This document shows, one piece after another, positions 12,305-24,780 of a DNA stretch of 64,000 bases (positions are counted from its first letter, which is position 1; each line of letters opens with the position of its first letter). This stretch comes from Escarpia spicata. Taxonomy: Eukaryota > Annelida > Polychaeta > Sabellida > Siboglinidae. The notes under the pieces are model-generated. The model had not been told where the DNA came from, ran no database searches, and saw nothing but the letters and a program-made list of their open reading frames with translations. The DNA lies in assembly GCA_963995525.1 (NCBI GenBank), contig OZ023207.1, positions 34,187,792-34,251,791 on the forward strand, read 5' to 3'. Position numbers and translations under genes: made by a program.

Positions 12305-13412
12305 TTTGTCAGTCAGTGAGTTCTATCACAAACGCTGGCTCCTTTGTCTCCAGTGAGTTCTATCACAAACGCTGGCTCCTTTGTCTCCAGTGAGTTCTAT
12401 CACAAACGCTGGCTCCTTTGTCTCCAGTGAGTTCTATCACAAACGCTGGCTCCTTTGTCTCCTGTGAGTTCTATCACAAACGCTGGCTCCTTTGTCTCCA
12501 GTTAGTTCTATCACAAACGCTGGCTCCTTTGTCTCCAGTTAGTTCTATCACAAACGCTGACTCATTTGTCTCCAGTATGTTCTATCACTAACACTGGCTC
12601 CTTTGTCTCCAGTGTGTTCTATCACTAACACTGACTCATTTGTATCCAGTGTGTTCTATCACTAACACTGGCTCCTTTGTCTCCAGTGTGTTTATCACTA
12701 ACACTGACTCATTTGTCTCCAGTGTGTTCTATCACTAACACTGACTCCTTTGTCTCCAGTGTGTTCTATCACTAACACTGACTCCTTTGTCTCCAGTGTG
12801 TTCTATCACTAACACTGACTTCTTTGTCTCCAGTGAGTTCTATCACTAACACTGGCTCCTTTGTCTCCAGTGTGTTCTATCACTAACGCTGACTCCTTTG
12901 TCTCCAGTGTGTTCTATCACTAACGCTGACTCCTTTGTCTCCTGTGAGTTCTATCACTAATGCTGGCTCCTTTGTCTCCAGTGAGTTCTATCACAAACAC
13001 TGGCTCCTTTGTCTCCAGTGAGTTATATCACTAACACTGACTCCTTTGTCTCCAGTGTGTTCTATCACTAACACTGGCTCCTTTGTCTCCAGTGTGTTCT
13101 ATCACTAACACTGACTCCTTTGTCTCCAGTGTGTTCTATCACAAACACTGACTCATTTGTCTCCAGTGTGTTCTATCACTAACACTGACTCCTTTGTCTC
13201 CAGTGTGTTCTATCACTAACACTGACTCATTTGTCTCCAGTGTGTTCTATCACTAACACTAACTCCTTTGTCTCCAGTGTGTTCTATCACTAACACTGAC
13301 TCATTTGTCTCCAGTGTGTTCTATCACTAACACTGACTCATTTGTCTCCAGTGTGTTCTATCACTAACACTGACTCATTTGTCTCCAGTGTGTTCTATCA
13401 CAAATATTAGCT
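12305..13412. repeat. 37-bp minisatellite
   Basis: About 30 copies of a 37-bp unit, gagttctatcacaaacgctg followed by gctcctttgtctccagt. The left units carry cacaaacgctggctcc, the right units cactaacactgactcat, with mixed units between, so two diverged halves meet inside the array. It is located in DGK intron 1. Confidence 0.95.
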
Positions 13413-13617
13413 CCTTCATCTTGACTTGATGCGATATAACATGAGTGAAATAGCCATATAAAGTGACATTATTGTTCAGAATGATCAAATGGACAAACAA
13501 TCTGAACAAAGATCAAACCATATATCAGCAGTCCAAACTAGGGTATGTGTACCCCCGAGGGTACATGAGAGGTTTTCCAGGGGGTACGCGAATGGTTAGC
13601 TGAAAGTAATAAGGATT

Positions 13618-13800
13618 TTGGTATCTTGTATGCTACTTGTGTTCGTTTACACCAAAGACGGAGACCTCAAGGGAGAGTTCTTGTTCTATCATCCTTTGGA
13701 ATTCACTAAGAGCGAAGACGTTTTCCAAGAGGCCTCCACATATTTTGAGGCCGAGGGATTATCGTGGAACAATGTGCAAGGGTGTGCGAGGACAGTGCGC
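13618..13800 (+). pseudogene. hAT-type transposase fragment (ZBED5 / SCAN-like group)
   Basis: The frame contains LLVFVYTKDGDLKGEFLFYH, then a PLEFTKSEDVFQEA and AEGLSWNNVQG segment. This matches the conserved block of the hAT transposase-like family that gave rise to ZBED5/SCAND3-type genes, which reads roughly VxDGDxKEEFLFCxPLETTTKxEDVF and GLSWENxxGVCTDG. The match stops near 13800 and the following sequence is unrelated, so only a short internal fragment remains. The upstream and downstream parts of the transposase are missing. Confidence 0.65.
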
Positions 13801-13812
13801 CAGTGTGGTATT

Positions 13813-13854
13813 GTAAATGGACCCCTGTCGTATATGAACCAGGGGTCCATTTAC
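13813..13854. repeat. Perfect 15-bp hairpin
   Basis: gtaaatggacccctg at 13813-13827 is matched exactly by its reverse complement at 13840-13854, with a 12-nt loop. It sits just after the hAT fragment. The motif tccattta recurs near 14186-14212, which suggests it is part of a local repeat. Confidence 0.85.
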
Positions 13855-13979
13855 TACAGTGTTGAAAAAGGACCCTCCTGTAAAAATCAAATTTCTACTG
13901 TATTGAGTGAGTTAGAAGTGGTCAGTTGGTGAACGTGCTATAACAAAACACAGAACTGTTAAAAAAACGAGTCCAAACC

Positions 13980-14059
13980 ATAACTGTACAGAATACCGAA
14001 ATGACCATTGCTGATTTACGTAAATCCGCAATGGTCATTTCGGTATTCTGTACAGTTAT
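13980..14059. repeat. 80-bp near-perfect palindrome
   Basis: A spacer-free inverted repeat centred between 14019 and 14020 (gatttac|gtaaatc). Arms of 40 bp match except for one position (ctgattt versus aaatccg). It starts ataactgtacagaataccga and ends with the complement. Confidence 0.9.
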
Positions 14060-16060
14060 TAACATTGTTATAACAACTCTCTTGGTACAATTTTGTCTTT
14101 CAGGATAGTACATTTTTTATCTACAGACATCAGTGAACCACGTTTATTGTGTTTAAATCACTAGGCACTAACAACATAAAGAGTTCCATTTACTACTGGT
14201 GTCCATTTACATTCTCACACTGGTCATGCTTTGCAGCTGTTTCCTGAGTGGATGAAGGAGGTCATATGTTTTACCATTCAAAAATACTTCATTGCATGAT
14301 CCATCGATACACTTTGTTTCAAATGTAGTCCCGCCAGAGCCAAGAGTATATTTGGAATGATGATGTTGTCAAGGTGGTGAATACCACCAAATCCAGCACT
14401 CACAATATTCGATTCTACTTTTGCCAAGAGATTCACGTGGACCAAGAGACGCAGCTCTTCCACTCCACGGTCTATTAACTGTCACAGAGAACATGGCACT
14501 AAAAAGGAATGGCTAAAAGATGAGTTGCCAAATTGTTTGACCACATCTATATGGAAAAGTTACGAAAATGCTTTGAGAAAGAAGTTAACCCTTGAAGCTG
14601 GCTAACTTAAAATACAAATATTTATCGTGATGCTGGAATTATGGGAAGGCAACGTCAACTAAGGACACTTCAACATCTTATCTATTATCTTAATTATCTG
14701 ACATGTCAGATCATCTCAACGCAGCGTTTGTTGATGAAGAAATTGTGAACGGAACCATGGGGCAACTTATGCAGGTGTCAACGCCAATTAGAATTCCAAA
14801 TTAACGTTCAGTGCGAAAAATGCAAATTTACTCCGACATGCATACATTCAGCATGGAAGTGCATTTATCATTAGCAGACGGCATGCGAGTTAGGAAGACT
14901 TTTTGGAATTCGTGAATGACTCCACACTATTTTTATTTACAATATTTCCGATAATCTTCTCCTGGCCAAGTTCTCTCTAAGACGGGCGTGTTGTATTCGA
15001 CTCTGTATGATGTCTCCATGAGGGCATTGTTTATTTTCCGTCCACATATTTATGTGAACAAGGATTCTTGGCGTTGTTCTGCACGAACACCAAACTTCTA
15101 GTATGATTCTGTCACGGATGATATCCGGATCTGCCTGTCCAAAACTGCTTCCCAAATCGAGTCTCTGATCTTGAAACTTGAAAGGCTAACTCATCCCTCT
15201 AGTTATTTTTAAATATTTGTTATAATAAATTTGGCATACACTTTTTTATCTCATTAATAAGATTATGTGTTATCATTGAACTGAGTGTAAAATATGTTTT
15301 TATAGTCTATAGATTTAATGTTAAAATTATGGGGATACACTGACAATTGTCTCAGACCTTATGGCATATGCAGAGCGAAAAAGACTGGGAATTGCTGCCA
15401 TATATCACTTGTTTGAAATATGAGTTTTTTATGTAATAATATATATAATCGACCATAGTATAATTTATAAATATACATTTTGTTGGGTAGAAAAATGTCC
15501 TTTTCAACATCCACTGCCTTCAAAATACGAACTGATATTTGGTTTTTTTCTGTTTGTCTTCTACAAAATAGGCACTTAAATAATTAATGTTTTACACTGC
15601 GAACTTTATACTACTTTAAAACATATGGATTATGTTATACTTATATGAATTTGCTATCATGTGTTCAAAATAGCATTTATACATTATTAACCTGCTTCAT
15701 GATATATGGTTACTGATATGTTCTACAAACGGTAATACCTTGATTATTAACGAGGCTTGCATGTCATACATATGGCAGCCATTCCTGGAATCAACATCAA
15801 TATACTCAAGGTCAATGTCAGCTGCAGAGTAGGTGGTCATCTAGTAGATTTATTGGAAATAAAAGTCCATTGTCTACAGGATTACTGATGAGCCCATATC
15901 TAAATAGTCACTGTAACAGCCAAAATCATAGGCACAACGTAAACTTGCTGCATTTGGGACATCACAATTTTGTTACATATAATATTATAACATTAATCAC
16001 CAATGCACTGCGTATACAAGGAAGACAGAAATGTATGTGTCGGATTCGTATCGGGAAAAA
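14060..16060. other. DGK intron 1 stretch, nothing recognised
   Basis: About 2 kb of AT-rich single-copy sequence. Small frames at 14278-14463 and 14937-15155 (minus) and 15870-16142 (plus) show no homology I can name. Confidence 0.35.
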
Positions 16061-16062
16061 AA

Positions 16063-16246
16063 ATGGGCCAAGAGGTCCTGAAGTCTTTGGACTATATTGT
16101 GAGTCTGTAATTATTAATGAAATGTTTTTTGGTGAATCATAGTTGCAGATCATGAAGGGTTATAATGGAAGTAAAATATTTACATGTTTAATGGAGACGA
16201 TATGCATGCCAGTGAAGGTACACCTGGAAATAAAATATTCGACACT
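16063..16246. repeat. Dispersed repeat, shared with 18401-18584
   Basis: About 185 bp (aaatgggccaagaggtcctg to aaaatattcga) is repeated at 18401-18584 in the same orientation with few differences. In this copy LINE A follows directly; in the other copy it does not. No coding capacity is evident. Confidence 0.85.
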
Positions 16247-16591
16247 GACCACATCACCAACGATGAAATCAGGAAAAAAATCATCACTCAAAATGTGGGA
16301 CATTACGAAGACCTGCTGACCACAGGAAAAAAGAGGATACTGAGATGGTATGGCCATGTAACACGATCAAGGGGGCTCACAAAAACAATACTACAAGGAA
16401 CAGTGCCGGGGATAAGAAGACAGGGAAGACAGAGGAAGAGATGGTCAGACACTATTGCAGAATGGACTGGGAAGACCTTCGCAGAAACTCAGACATTAGC
16501 ACACAACCGCAAAGACTGGCGTCGACTGGTGAAACATTCAACAATGCAGCGCCCCCTATGAGCCAGGCGGGTTATGGGAGCAGTAAGTAAC
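16243..16591 (+). mobile_element. LINE A copy 2: 3'-terminal fragment
   Basis: A 5'-truncated copy of the LINE at 10080. The intact C-terminal frame reads VGHYEDLLTTGKKRILRWYG, then GRQRKRWSDTIAEWTG and HNRKDWRRLVKHSTMQRPL, then stop. This is the usual C-terminus after the reverse transcriptase in this LINE group. It ends in agcagtaagtaact. It retains the roughly 50 bp deleted in copy 1. Confidence 0.8.
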
Positions 16592-16871
16592 TATATATTT
16601 ATGCATACTGGATATTATACACAAGAGTTATGATAAAAAAAATTATAGTAATAGTTTCAAATGTAATAGTAATAGATTACCTTGTCTTCAGCATGTAATA
16701 GTAAAACTAGAAAATAATAATAAAACTAGAAACTAAATAACAGTAACATATTACATTGCAATGTAATTGAACCCAGGCCTGTTTTGAACAATTGTAGGAA
16801 GCAAGCATAGTGCTGTAAATTAAAAAAATATGTCATCTACATTTATTAAATATCCATTATAATTACTCAAT

Positions 16872-17008
16872 ATTACTAGCATCAGGGCTCCTGGCGTCAG
16901 TGTTCCTGGCGTCAGGGCTCCTGGCGTCAGTGTTCCTGGCATCAGGGCTCCTGGCGTCAGTGTTGCTAGCATCAGTGTTCCTGGTGTCAGTGTTCCTGGC
17001 GTCACTGT
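16872..17008. repeat. 15-bp minisatellite
   Basis: About 9 copies of ctcctggcgtcaggg / ttcctggcgtcagtg, forming a 30-bp dimer in places. It is followed by a short inverted pair around gtcactgtacacagtac (17001-17050). Confidence 0.9.
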
Positions 17009-17324
17009 ACACAGTACAGACTACTACAGTAGTCACTGTACACAGTACACCTATGATACACCATGATACATCACAGGACACATTACCTATCTATATATAT
17101 ACAGTATTACTATAACATAGTTTAGCACATCAACATAATGGCATCAGCATTAGCACTAACCACCAGAATCAGCCAATAAATCAGTCTCATTTAATCAGCA
17201 CTTCACTGATGAGGTCATTACTGCAAGACTGTGTGGCACCAGCAGCAAGCACTGACTGACCTGTCACCTGCTGACAGTGTCACACACTGCCACAGCAGTC
17301 TACATACACAGCAGGTGGTGACTG

Positions 17325-18192
17325 TCACCTAGGGCTGGATAGGACCAACATGGTCCTGTCACCTAGGGCTGGGTAGGACAAACGTGGTCCTGACACCTAG
17401 GGTGAATACTAACATGGTCCTGTCATCTAGCCCTAGGGTGAGGTAATACCGACATGGTCCTGTCACCTAGCCCTAGGGTAAGGTAATACCAACATGGTCC
17501 TGTCACCTAGCCCTAGGGTGAGGTAATACCGACATGGTCCTGTCACTTAGCCCTAGGGTAAGGTAATACCAACATGGTCCTGTCACCTAGCCCTAGGGTG
17601 AGGTAATACCAACATGGTCCTGTCACCTAGCCCTAGGGTGAGGTAATACCAACATGGTCCTGTTACCTAGCCCTAGGGTGAGGTAATACCAACATGGTCC
17701 TGTCACATAGCTTTAGGGTGAGGTAATACCAACATGGTCCTGTCACCTAGCCCTAGGATGAGGTAATACCAACAAGGGCCTGTCACCTAGCCCTAGGGAG
17801 AGGTAATACCAACAAGGGCCTGTCATCTAGCCCTAGGGTGAGGTAATACCAACATGGTCCTGTCACCTAGCCCTAGGGTGAGGTAATACCAACATGGTCC
17901 TGTCACCTAGCCCTAGGGTGAGGTAATACCAACAAGGGCCTGTCCCCTAGCCCTAGGGTGAGGTAATACCAACATGGTACTGTCACCTAGCCCTAGGGTG
18001 AGGTAATACCAACAAGGGCCTGTCATCTAGCCCTAGGGTGAGGTAATACCAACAAGGGCCTGTCATCTAGCCCTAGGGTGAGGTAATACCAACAAGGGCC
18101 TGTCACCTAGCCCTAGGGTGAGGTAATACCAACATGGTACTGTCACCTAGCCCTAGGGTGAGGTAATACCAACATGGTACTGTCACCTAGCT
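17325..18192. repeat. 40-bp minisatellite
   Basis: About 21 copies of a 40-bp unit: cctagccctagggtgaggta followed by ataccaacatggtcctgtca. A sub-type with caagggcctgtca occurs in the right half. The first units are shorter and more diverged, as is common at array edges. Confidence 0.95.
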
Positions 18193-18400
18193 CATGTATG
18201 GGACCTTTTACTTCCTAGCATAACCACCTGGAATAAGGAACTGAAGGGACCAACAAGTTATTAAAGTCGTTGGTTCCTTATACCTGATGGTTAAACTTAA
18301 ACATACTCTCTTCCAAAAGATGATATAAACAAAATGGCCCAATAAATCAATACTAAAAATTGCAAAATTTATTTACAAAAAGTGCATAATATTACAAAAA

Positions 18401-18584
18401 TGGGCCAAAAGGGCCTGAAGTCCTTTGGACTATATTGTGAGTTTGTAATTATTAATGAAATGTTTTTTGGTGAATCATAGTTGCAGATCATTAAGGGTTA
18501 TGATGGAAGTAAACTGTTTACATGTTTAATGGACACTATATGCATGCCAGTGAAGGTACATCTGGAACTAAAATATTCGAGTAG
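18401..18584. repeat. Dispersed repeat, second copy (see 16063-16246)
   Basis: Same orientation and nearly the same extent as the copy at 16063, ending at atattcgagtag where the similarity stops. Confidence 0.85.
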
Positions 18585-18589
18585 ACCGT

Positions 18590-19380
18590 TTCGTGAAGAT
18601 TGTATATATAAGGTAATGTGTTATTAAAAATACTGTAGAATTTTATCCCGATACTCTGCTATTTAGGCCGACTACCAGTGGTTGTAGAAATCTTGCAGGA
18701 GAGTTGGTGAGCTGCAATCTTGCATGTAGCACAGTTAAAGGTTGTTTAAGAAAATGTGCACACATTTTCTGTTCAGATTTTGTCCCAACCACCTTCCCCC
18801 AGAATGGAAGGAAGAAAGAGAGGAACTGTGATCAAACTTTATTTGTTCACAAGGTACATATACATAGGTGCATTTGGACTTAAAAAGAGTAACAATTAAT
18901 GACATAATGCTGATTGAATTGGAGTGAAGTAACAGCTGCAACATGTATAGTAAAACATCTTAATAATATTCCTTATAATTTTGGCTAAATATGCTTGAAC
19001 CTTTTTGAGTATACCTAAGTTTTTATTTAATATAGTATTTGATACCTAAGTTATTTTATTTTAATCCTAGATCATATCTTTATATTGCATTGATAATTAT
19101 GTATATTGCTGTTTTAAAGTTTCTCAGGTTCTGCTAGTGTGTAGGGATTATCATTACACATTATAGTTATAGCCCACATGGAGGCTTGCTGTTTGACACA
19201 GGGACAATGGCAGGCAGTGAGCTAAAGCTAGTCCAATACACTGGTTTACAGCTGGCTGAACCACTCAGCCACCCCAGTTATCAGAGATCAGGCAAAGTCC
19301 ACTATCCAATTATAAATTGAGATCAGTGATTGCAGGAGGCTTACAGCAGTAGGGAAATAGTAGTAAAAAATTTACATTTT
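18590..19380. other. DGK intron 1 stretch, nothing recognised
   Basis: AT-rich single-copy sequence. A minus-strand frame at 18735-18944 has no homology. Confidence 0.3.
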
Positions 19381-19660
19381 GGAGTCTCTGAGGTGCCCTT
19401 AGAATGTTTCAATCAAATAGAGATTTATTGTGTATAGTGGCACTACCACATAAAATGTCTATGCAAAATCACAGAAAACGTTTCTGAAGAGTTTTTGAAA
19501 AAATAGGCAAAATGTGAAAATTTACCAGTTTCGGGGGCCCTGGGGGGCCCTAAGAATTATTCAATCAAATACAGATTTCTCGTGCATAGTGGCCGTACCC
19601 TAACCAACATCTATGCAAAATTAGAGAAAAAGTTGCTGAACGGTTTCTGAGATGTGGCAG
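19381..19660. repeat. Diverged tandem duplication of about 155 bp
   Basis: Two imperfect copies share ttcaatcaaatagagattt, tgcatagtggc, tctatgcaaaat and gaaaacgtttctga-type blocks in the same order. The junction carries gggggccctggggggcccta. Confidence 0.75.
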
Positions 19661-19709
19661 CTAACGGCGCACAGCAGATGCAAAGTGATGGCATAAGTCT
19701 GTTGGACCT

Positions 19710-20080
19710 ACGGCCCAAAGGATTAAAAATGGTTTAATTTACATTACTTTGTGGAAAAATAAACAAAAAAGACTGATAAAAGGTCTGATGTGAGGCTTGA
19801 ACCAAGATCTCCTGGTAGTAAAACAAAAAGTAACAATATATATACATAATGTATATATGCAGCTCTTCCGTCAAGTATTGATATATATTAATATTATGAT
19901 ATCATACAACGTTTCTTTCTACAGCTGAATACAATAGTTGTTTTGTTGTGCATGTTTACTGATGTAGATAATTTTCCATGGTCCCAGTCAAACCTATTCG
20001 TCTCAAATAAAACGAGCCAAAGACAAAGGTTCGTCGATGTTGTACTGGAAGTTAGCTTATTTCAGCGTTCGTCTTTTGAA
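19710..20080 (-). mobile_element. Diverged copy of the tRNA-like repeat found at 62.0-63.1 kb
   Basis: In minus orientation this shows the same ordered blocks as the arms of the large inverted repeat near 62.5 kb: acatcagtaaaca, then tttactaccaggagatc, then ggttcaagcctc (a box-B-like sequence). The similarity is partial and interrupted by a TA-rich stretch near 19839-19900. Confidence 0.5.
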
Positions 20081-21465
20081 CAAAACTGGATTAATGTGGA
20101 AACATAAGATAACCACTTGTTCCTCTATCATGACTAGTGTTTGTATTACATTGGAATACTGCACAATAACTCATTTTGATGCTCATTTCGACCGAAAAGC
20201 TGTCCTTGTAAACTTGCTATGAAAGCATAAAAAAGGCCAGTTCTTGCATGTATATTTCTATTGTGACATCACAGTACCACGTGAACGTCTGGTTAATTAA
20301 ATAAAAACTTTCTGTGGGAATCGTGATACAGTTTAAAATCGGATTTTTACTACAAGTGGAGTCGCACAATATTTACTCCGTACTAACCAGCTTCTTTGTG
20401 GACAGTTGCTATTGATAACATTTGTGCTGTAACTTAGGCCCATGAAGAAAGAAGAGACAAAAAACACATTTTGCCTGTTTATTGTTATTGTGGAAAACTG
20501 TGGTTGTGGTGGATAACGTAAGTTACAGTGTCCACCATTTCAGGTCCAGAGTGATCTGAGCATTCTTAACATTTTAAAAGTCTGGATTCTGATGATGTAC
20601 TGGCATACATCAGTCAAGCAAATTTAGATTTCTGAAGGGTTTCACATTTTCATTTTATTTTAGTTAAAAGACATCATGTTGAACTTCGACTACGTACACT
20701 TGGCATTGCGCCACCTAACAGTGAGTAAAGAGATCTTACCTTCTTCTTTAATTTTAAGTGTAGATGTATCTTGCCTACCATCTAAGAGTTTTTCATTTAT
20801 TTTAAGCACTTCTTGTTTTTGATACTTGTGTCCTCCTTTTTTCGCCCAGTATTGTGCTTCACCTGAAAATGTATTTTTTTCATGCTGATAAAATGTTACA
20901 TACAAAGTTCTACTTTGCATACACATGGGAAATGTTCTACTTTGCATACACATGGGAAATGGATTTTAGTTAGTGCCTTGTTTTTTGTTCCTTTAACTTT
21001 TAAGGGACACTGGTTTTAGGCTCTTAAGCATTACTATGAAACAACTTTTGGGTGTTTTCTTCCACTTTTATTTAGTGCTGATGTTCCATTTTTATTGCTG
21101 ATTACACTGAGGAGCTGATGAGACAAAGAGGATAAGATTAAACAGGGAGATGAGAACTAGAAGACCAGAGCTGTCTATGTGTATTCACTTCTGCAGGGAC
21201 ATTGTCCTATGACTGATGTCAATGGTGACCAGGGGCCAGAGTGCAGTGGCCACAGTGTCACCACGTCCTCCTGCAGCCATCATTGTCATCAACAGGCCAC
21301 CGTGTCACCTCAAAGTTTTTATATACAACCAATCATTTATCAATAATAGATGTGAGTCTGTCGGAGGCATTGTTAGGCACTGGTGCAGCCGGCGGGGTTG
21401 CTCTTTGTGAATGTCATTCTAAAGGTGAGAGACAGAGTGGCATCCAGTCACTTGTGGGCCTCACA
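20081..21465. other. DGK intron 1 stretch, nothing recognised
   Basis: Mostly single-copy sequence. A 27-bp direct repeat containing gttctactttgcatacacat occurs at about 20905-20960. No coding homology was seen. Confidence 0.35.
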
Positions 21466-21469
21466 TCCT

Positions 21470-21850
21470 GTCTCTGCACAAACACATCTTGTCGCTGCAC
21501 TCCACAGAAACTCATCTTGTTGCTGCACTCTGCACAAACACATCCTGTCCCTGCACTCCGCACAAACACATCCTGTTGCTGCACTCCGCCCAAACTCATC
21601 CTGTCGCTACACTCCACACAAACACATCCTGTCGTTGTACTCTGCACAAACACATCCTATCGCTGCACTCTGTACAAACACATCCTGTCAATGCACTCTA
21701 CACAAACACATCCTGTCGCTGCACTCTGCACAAACACAAATTGTCACTGCATTCCGCACAAACACATCCTGTTGCTGCACTCTGCACAAAAACATCCTAT
21801 CGCTGCACTCTGCACAAACACATCCTGTCGCTGCACTCTGCACAAATACC
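21470..21850. repeat. 28-bp minisatellite
   Basis: About 14 copies of cacaaacacatcctgtcgct followed by gcactctg, with scattered substitutions. The three plus-strand frames stay open through the array and are not genes. Confidence 0.93.
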
Positions 21851-22435
21851 TTTGTCACGTTAACTCAGACACGTACTAAGTTAGTCTAAACATTGTTGAC
21901 ATAAACTAAGAAACATACCATGTCAGTCTAAACAGTGTTGACATGAACTCAGAAACATACCGTGTCCGTCAAAACATTGTTGGTATGAACTAAGCAAGAA
22001 ACATGTATGTATTACTCACTCAAAACAAAATTACCTTACAAAGAGTCTGTCAAAAAGCTGACTGGAAGTAAAATGTTCTCAATTCTCCTATGTGAGATAA
22101 CGTCTACATCTGACTACGTGCATTATGCAAGGAATAGGGCCATCAAATATTTACTCTTATTTTATACCATCGTCAATATCATATTTGCTGCACTTCCATA
22201 TTTAGTATGCAGACATAGTGTCAGGATTAAATAAAAAACAACTAAAATTCATCATTGATGATTTTGATTACCAGTATTTGCACATCAACGGCCCAGTGAG
22301 TAATGTCTACCAAGCAATAATTACAACATTGTGTAATAATTCCATACAGAATCACCATCAAAATAACATAAACTGACGAATGAATTCGTACAAGGCCAAA
22401 CAAAAAGAGTTGATCAAACGTGTAATGTTTAATTG

Positions 22436-22705
22436 TTTTGTATATTGCTGATACGTGTTCATATTGCTAATACAATGTCATATTCATATTGCTCACACAT
22501 GCCCATATTGCTTCATGTTGCTGATACATGCTCATATTGTTGTCGATACATGCTCATATTACTGATGATACACGCTCAAGTTATTGATACCTGTTAATTT
22601 TGCTTACACATAATGTTGCTGATACATGCTCATATTACTGCTGATACATGCTCATGTTACTGCTGATACATGCTGTTACTGCTGATACATGCTCATATTG
22701 CTGGT
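22436..22705. repeat. Degenerate short tandem repeat
   Basis: Irregular copies (about 17-25 bp) of tgctgatacatgctcatat and related forms. They are too diverged for a fixed period. Confidence 0.7.
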
Positions 22706-22770
22706 ACCAATAATAAATAATAATGGTCAGACTGTATATATAGCTGTCAGACTACCCGGTACGAGTACTA

Positions 22771-23192
22771 GGGGATTTAGTGTCAGTGAGTCAGGCTGGT
22801 TCAGTGCCAGTGAACCAGGTTGGTTCAGCGTCAGTGAGCCAGGTTAGTTCAGTGTCAGTGAGTCAGGCTGGTTCAGTGTCAGTGAGTCAGGGTGGTTCAG
22901 TGTCAGTGAGCCAGGTTGGTTCAGTGTCAGCGAGCCAGGTTAGTTCAGTGTCAACGAGCCAGGCTGATTCAGTGCCAGTGAGCCAGGTTGGTTCAGTGCC
23001 AGTGAGCCAGGTTGGTTCAGCGTCAGTGAGCCAGGTTAGTTCAGTGTCAGTGAGTCAGGCTGGTTCAGTGTCAGTGAGTCAGGGTGGTTCAGTGTCAGTG
23101 AGCCAGGTTGGTTCAGTGTCAGCGAGCCAGGTTAGTTCAGTGTCAATGAGCCAGGCTGATTCAGTGCCAGTGAGCCAGGTTGGTTCAGTCTC
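22771..23192. repeat. 24-bp minisatellite with 192-bp higher-order repeat
   Basis: About 17 copies of gttcagtgtcagtgagccag followed by gttg. A block of eight units starting near 22822 is repeated 192 bp later almost without change; one visible difference is caacgagcc versus caatgagcc. This shows a recent eight-unit duplication. Confidence 0.95.
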
Positions 23193-23639
23193 ATTTTTTG
23201 GGTAAACAGTACAGAATTTCTAAGATGAGACCTGAATATGAGTACTAGAAGTCTTAAGAAACATGACTGCATGGGCTGTCAACATGTCTACTTTGTACAC
23301 ACTCAGAGAGTCTAAGTTACTTGATGTCATCTTACAGTCAATAACATCATCTATTATGATGACACAGTCAATGTTTGTTAACGCAATATTTCAATTGCTG
23401 CTTCAGTGCCTCAAGTATCAGCAAACTTCAGGGGACATTTACAAACAAAAAACCATCAGAAAAATGTCCTGTTCACTGTTCAGTGAATGACAGGCTTTTT
23501 TAAACTGTAGTCGAACTTTAATTGAACTCTAACATAGTTCAACAACAGTGCTATTGTCACATCATGCTGACTTCATCCTGTGTCACCTTATGTGAAGTCT
23601 TGTCAACTCTTACAATTTAAACATTATGTTGTAAAGAGC

Positions 23640-24400
23640 TGCCTACTGTGCATCCTATCTTTGTCACTGCCTACTGCGAGTCCTATCTCTGTCACTGCCT
23701 ACTGTGCATCCTATATCTGTCACTGCCTACTGTGAGTCCTATCTCTGTCACTGCCTACTGTGCATCCTATCTCTGTCACTGCCTACTGTGCATCCTATCT
23801 CTGTCACTGCCTACTGTGCATCCTATCTCTGTCACTGCCTACTGTGAGTCCTATCTCTGTCACTGCCTACTGTGCATCCTATCTCTGTCACTGCCTATTG
23901 TGAGTCCTATCTCTGTCATTGCCTACTGTGCATCCTATCTCTGTCACTGCCTACTGTGCATCCTATCTCTGTCACTGCCTACTGTGAGTCCTATCTCTGT
24001 CACTGCCTACTGTGCATCCTGTCTCTGTCACTGCCTACTGTGAGTCCTATCTCTGTCACTGCCTACTGTGAGTCCTATCTCTGTCACTGCCTACTGTGAG
24101 TCCTATCTATGTCACTGCCTACTGTGAGTCCTATATCTGTCACTGCCTACTGTGAGTCCTATCTCTGTCACTGCCTACTGTGAGTCCTATCTCTGTCACT
24201 GCCTACTGTGAGTCCTATCTCTGTCACTGCCTACTGTGAGTCCTATCTTTGTCACTGCCTACTGCAAGTCCTATCTCTGTCACTGCCTACTATGAGTCCT
24301 ATCTCTGTCACTGCCTACTATGAGTCCTATCTCTGTCACTGCCTACTGTGCATCCTATCTCTCTCACTGCCTATTGTGAGTCCTATCTCTGTCATTGCCT
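23640..24400. repeat. 28-bp minisatellite
   Basis: About 27 copies of cctatctctgtcactgccta followed by ctgtgagt or ctgtgcat. The gcat form is more common on the left and the gagt form on the right. Confidence 0.95.
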
Positions 24401-24736
24401 CCTTCACTGCATATTGTCACTATCTCAACTCAACCGAAATATTCAGTTGTTTAATGTTCTCTGGCATATTATTCCATAGAATATGCGCGTGTTGACCAGA
24501 GAATGAGTATCGTATTCAAGAATCCTGTAATCAGTGACAATTCGTCACTCAACACTGATAGCTATCACTCAACACAAACATTAATGCTGTCATTCAACTC
24601 TGACAGCTGAACTTTCTTTGCAGCCATTGCCACTATCATAGACATGCTCACAGAATCTTATCAAAATAACATACCTCCAGCACATGTTGACCAGGCCTTC
24701 AGGGATGAATGAGGAATCCTTAACAAAAGCCACTCT

Positions 24737-24780
24737 GGACAAAAGCCCCTCATACATTTTGTACTGAGGGGCTTTTGTCC
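24737..24780. repeat. Perfect 16-bp hairpin
   Basis: ggacaaaagcccctca (24737-24752) and its exact reverse complement (24765-24780) flank a 12-nt loop, tacattttgtac. On the minus strand an open frame with splice-like ends covers the hairpin (see rejected items). Confidence 0.85.
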
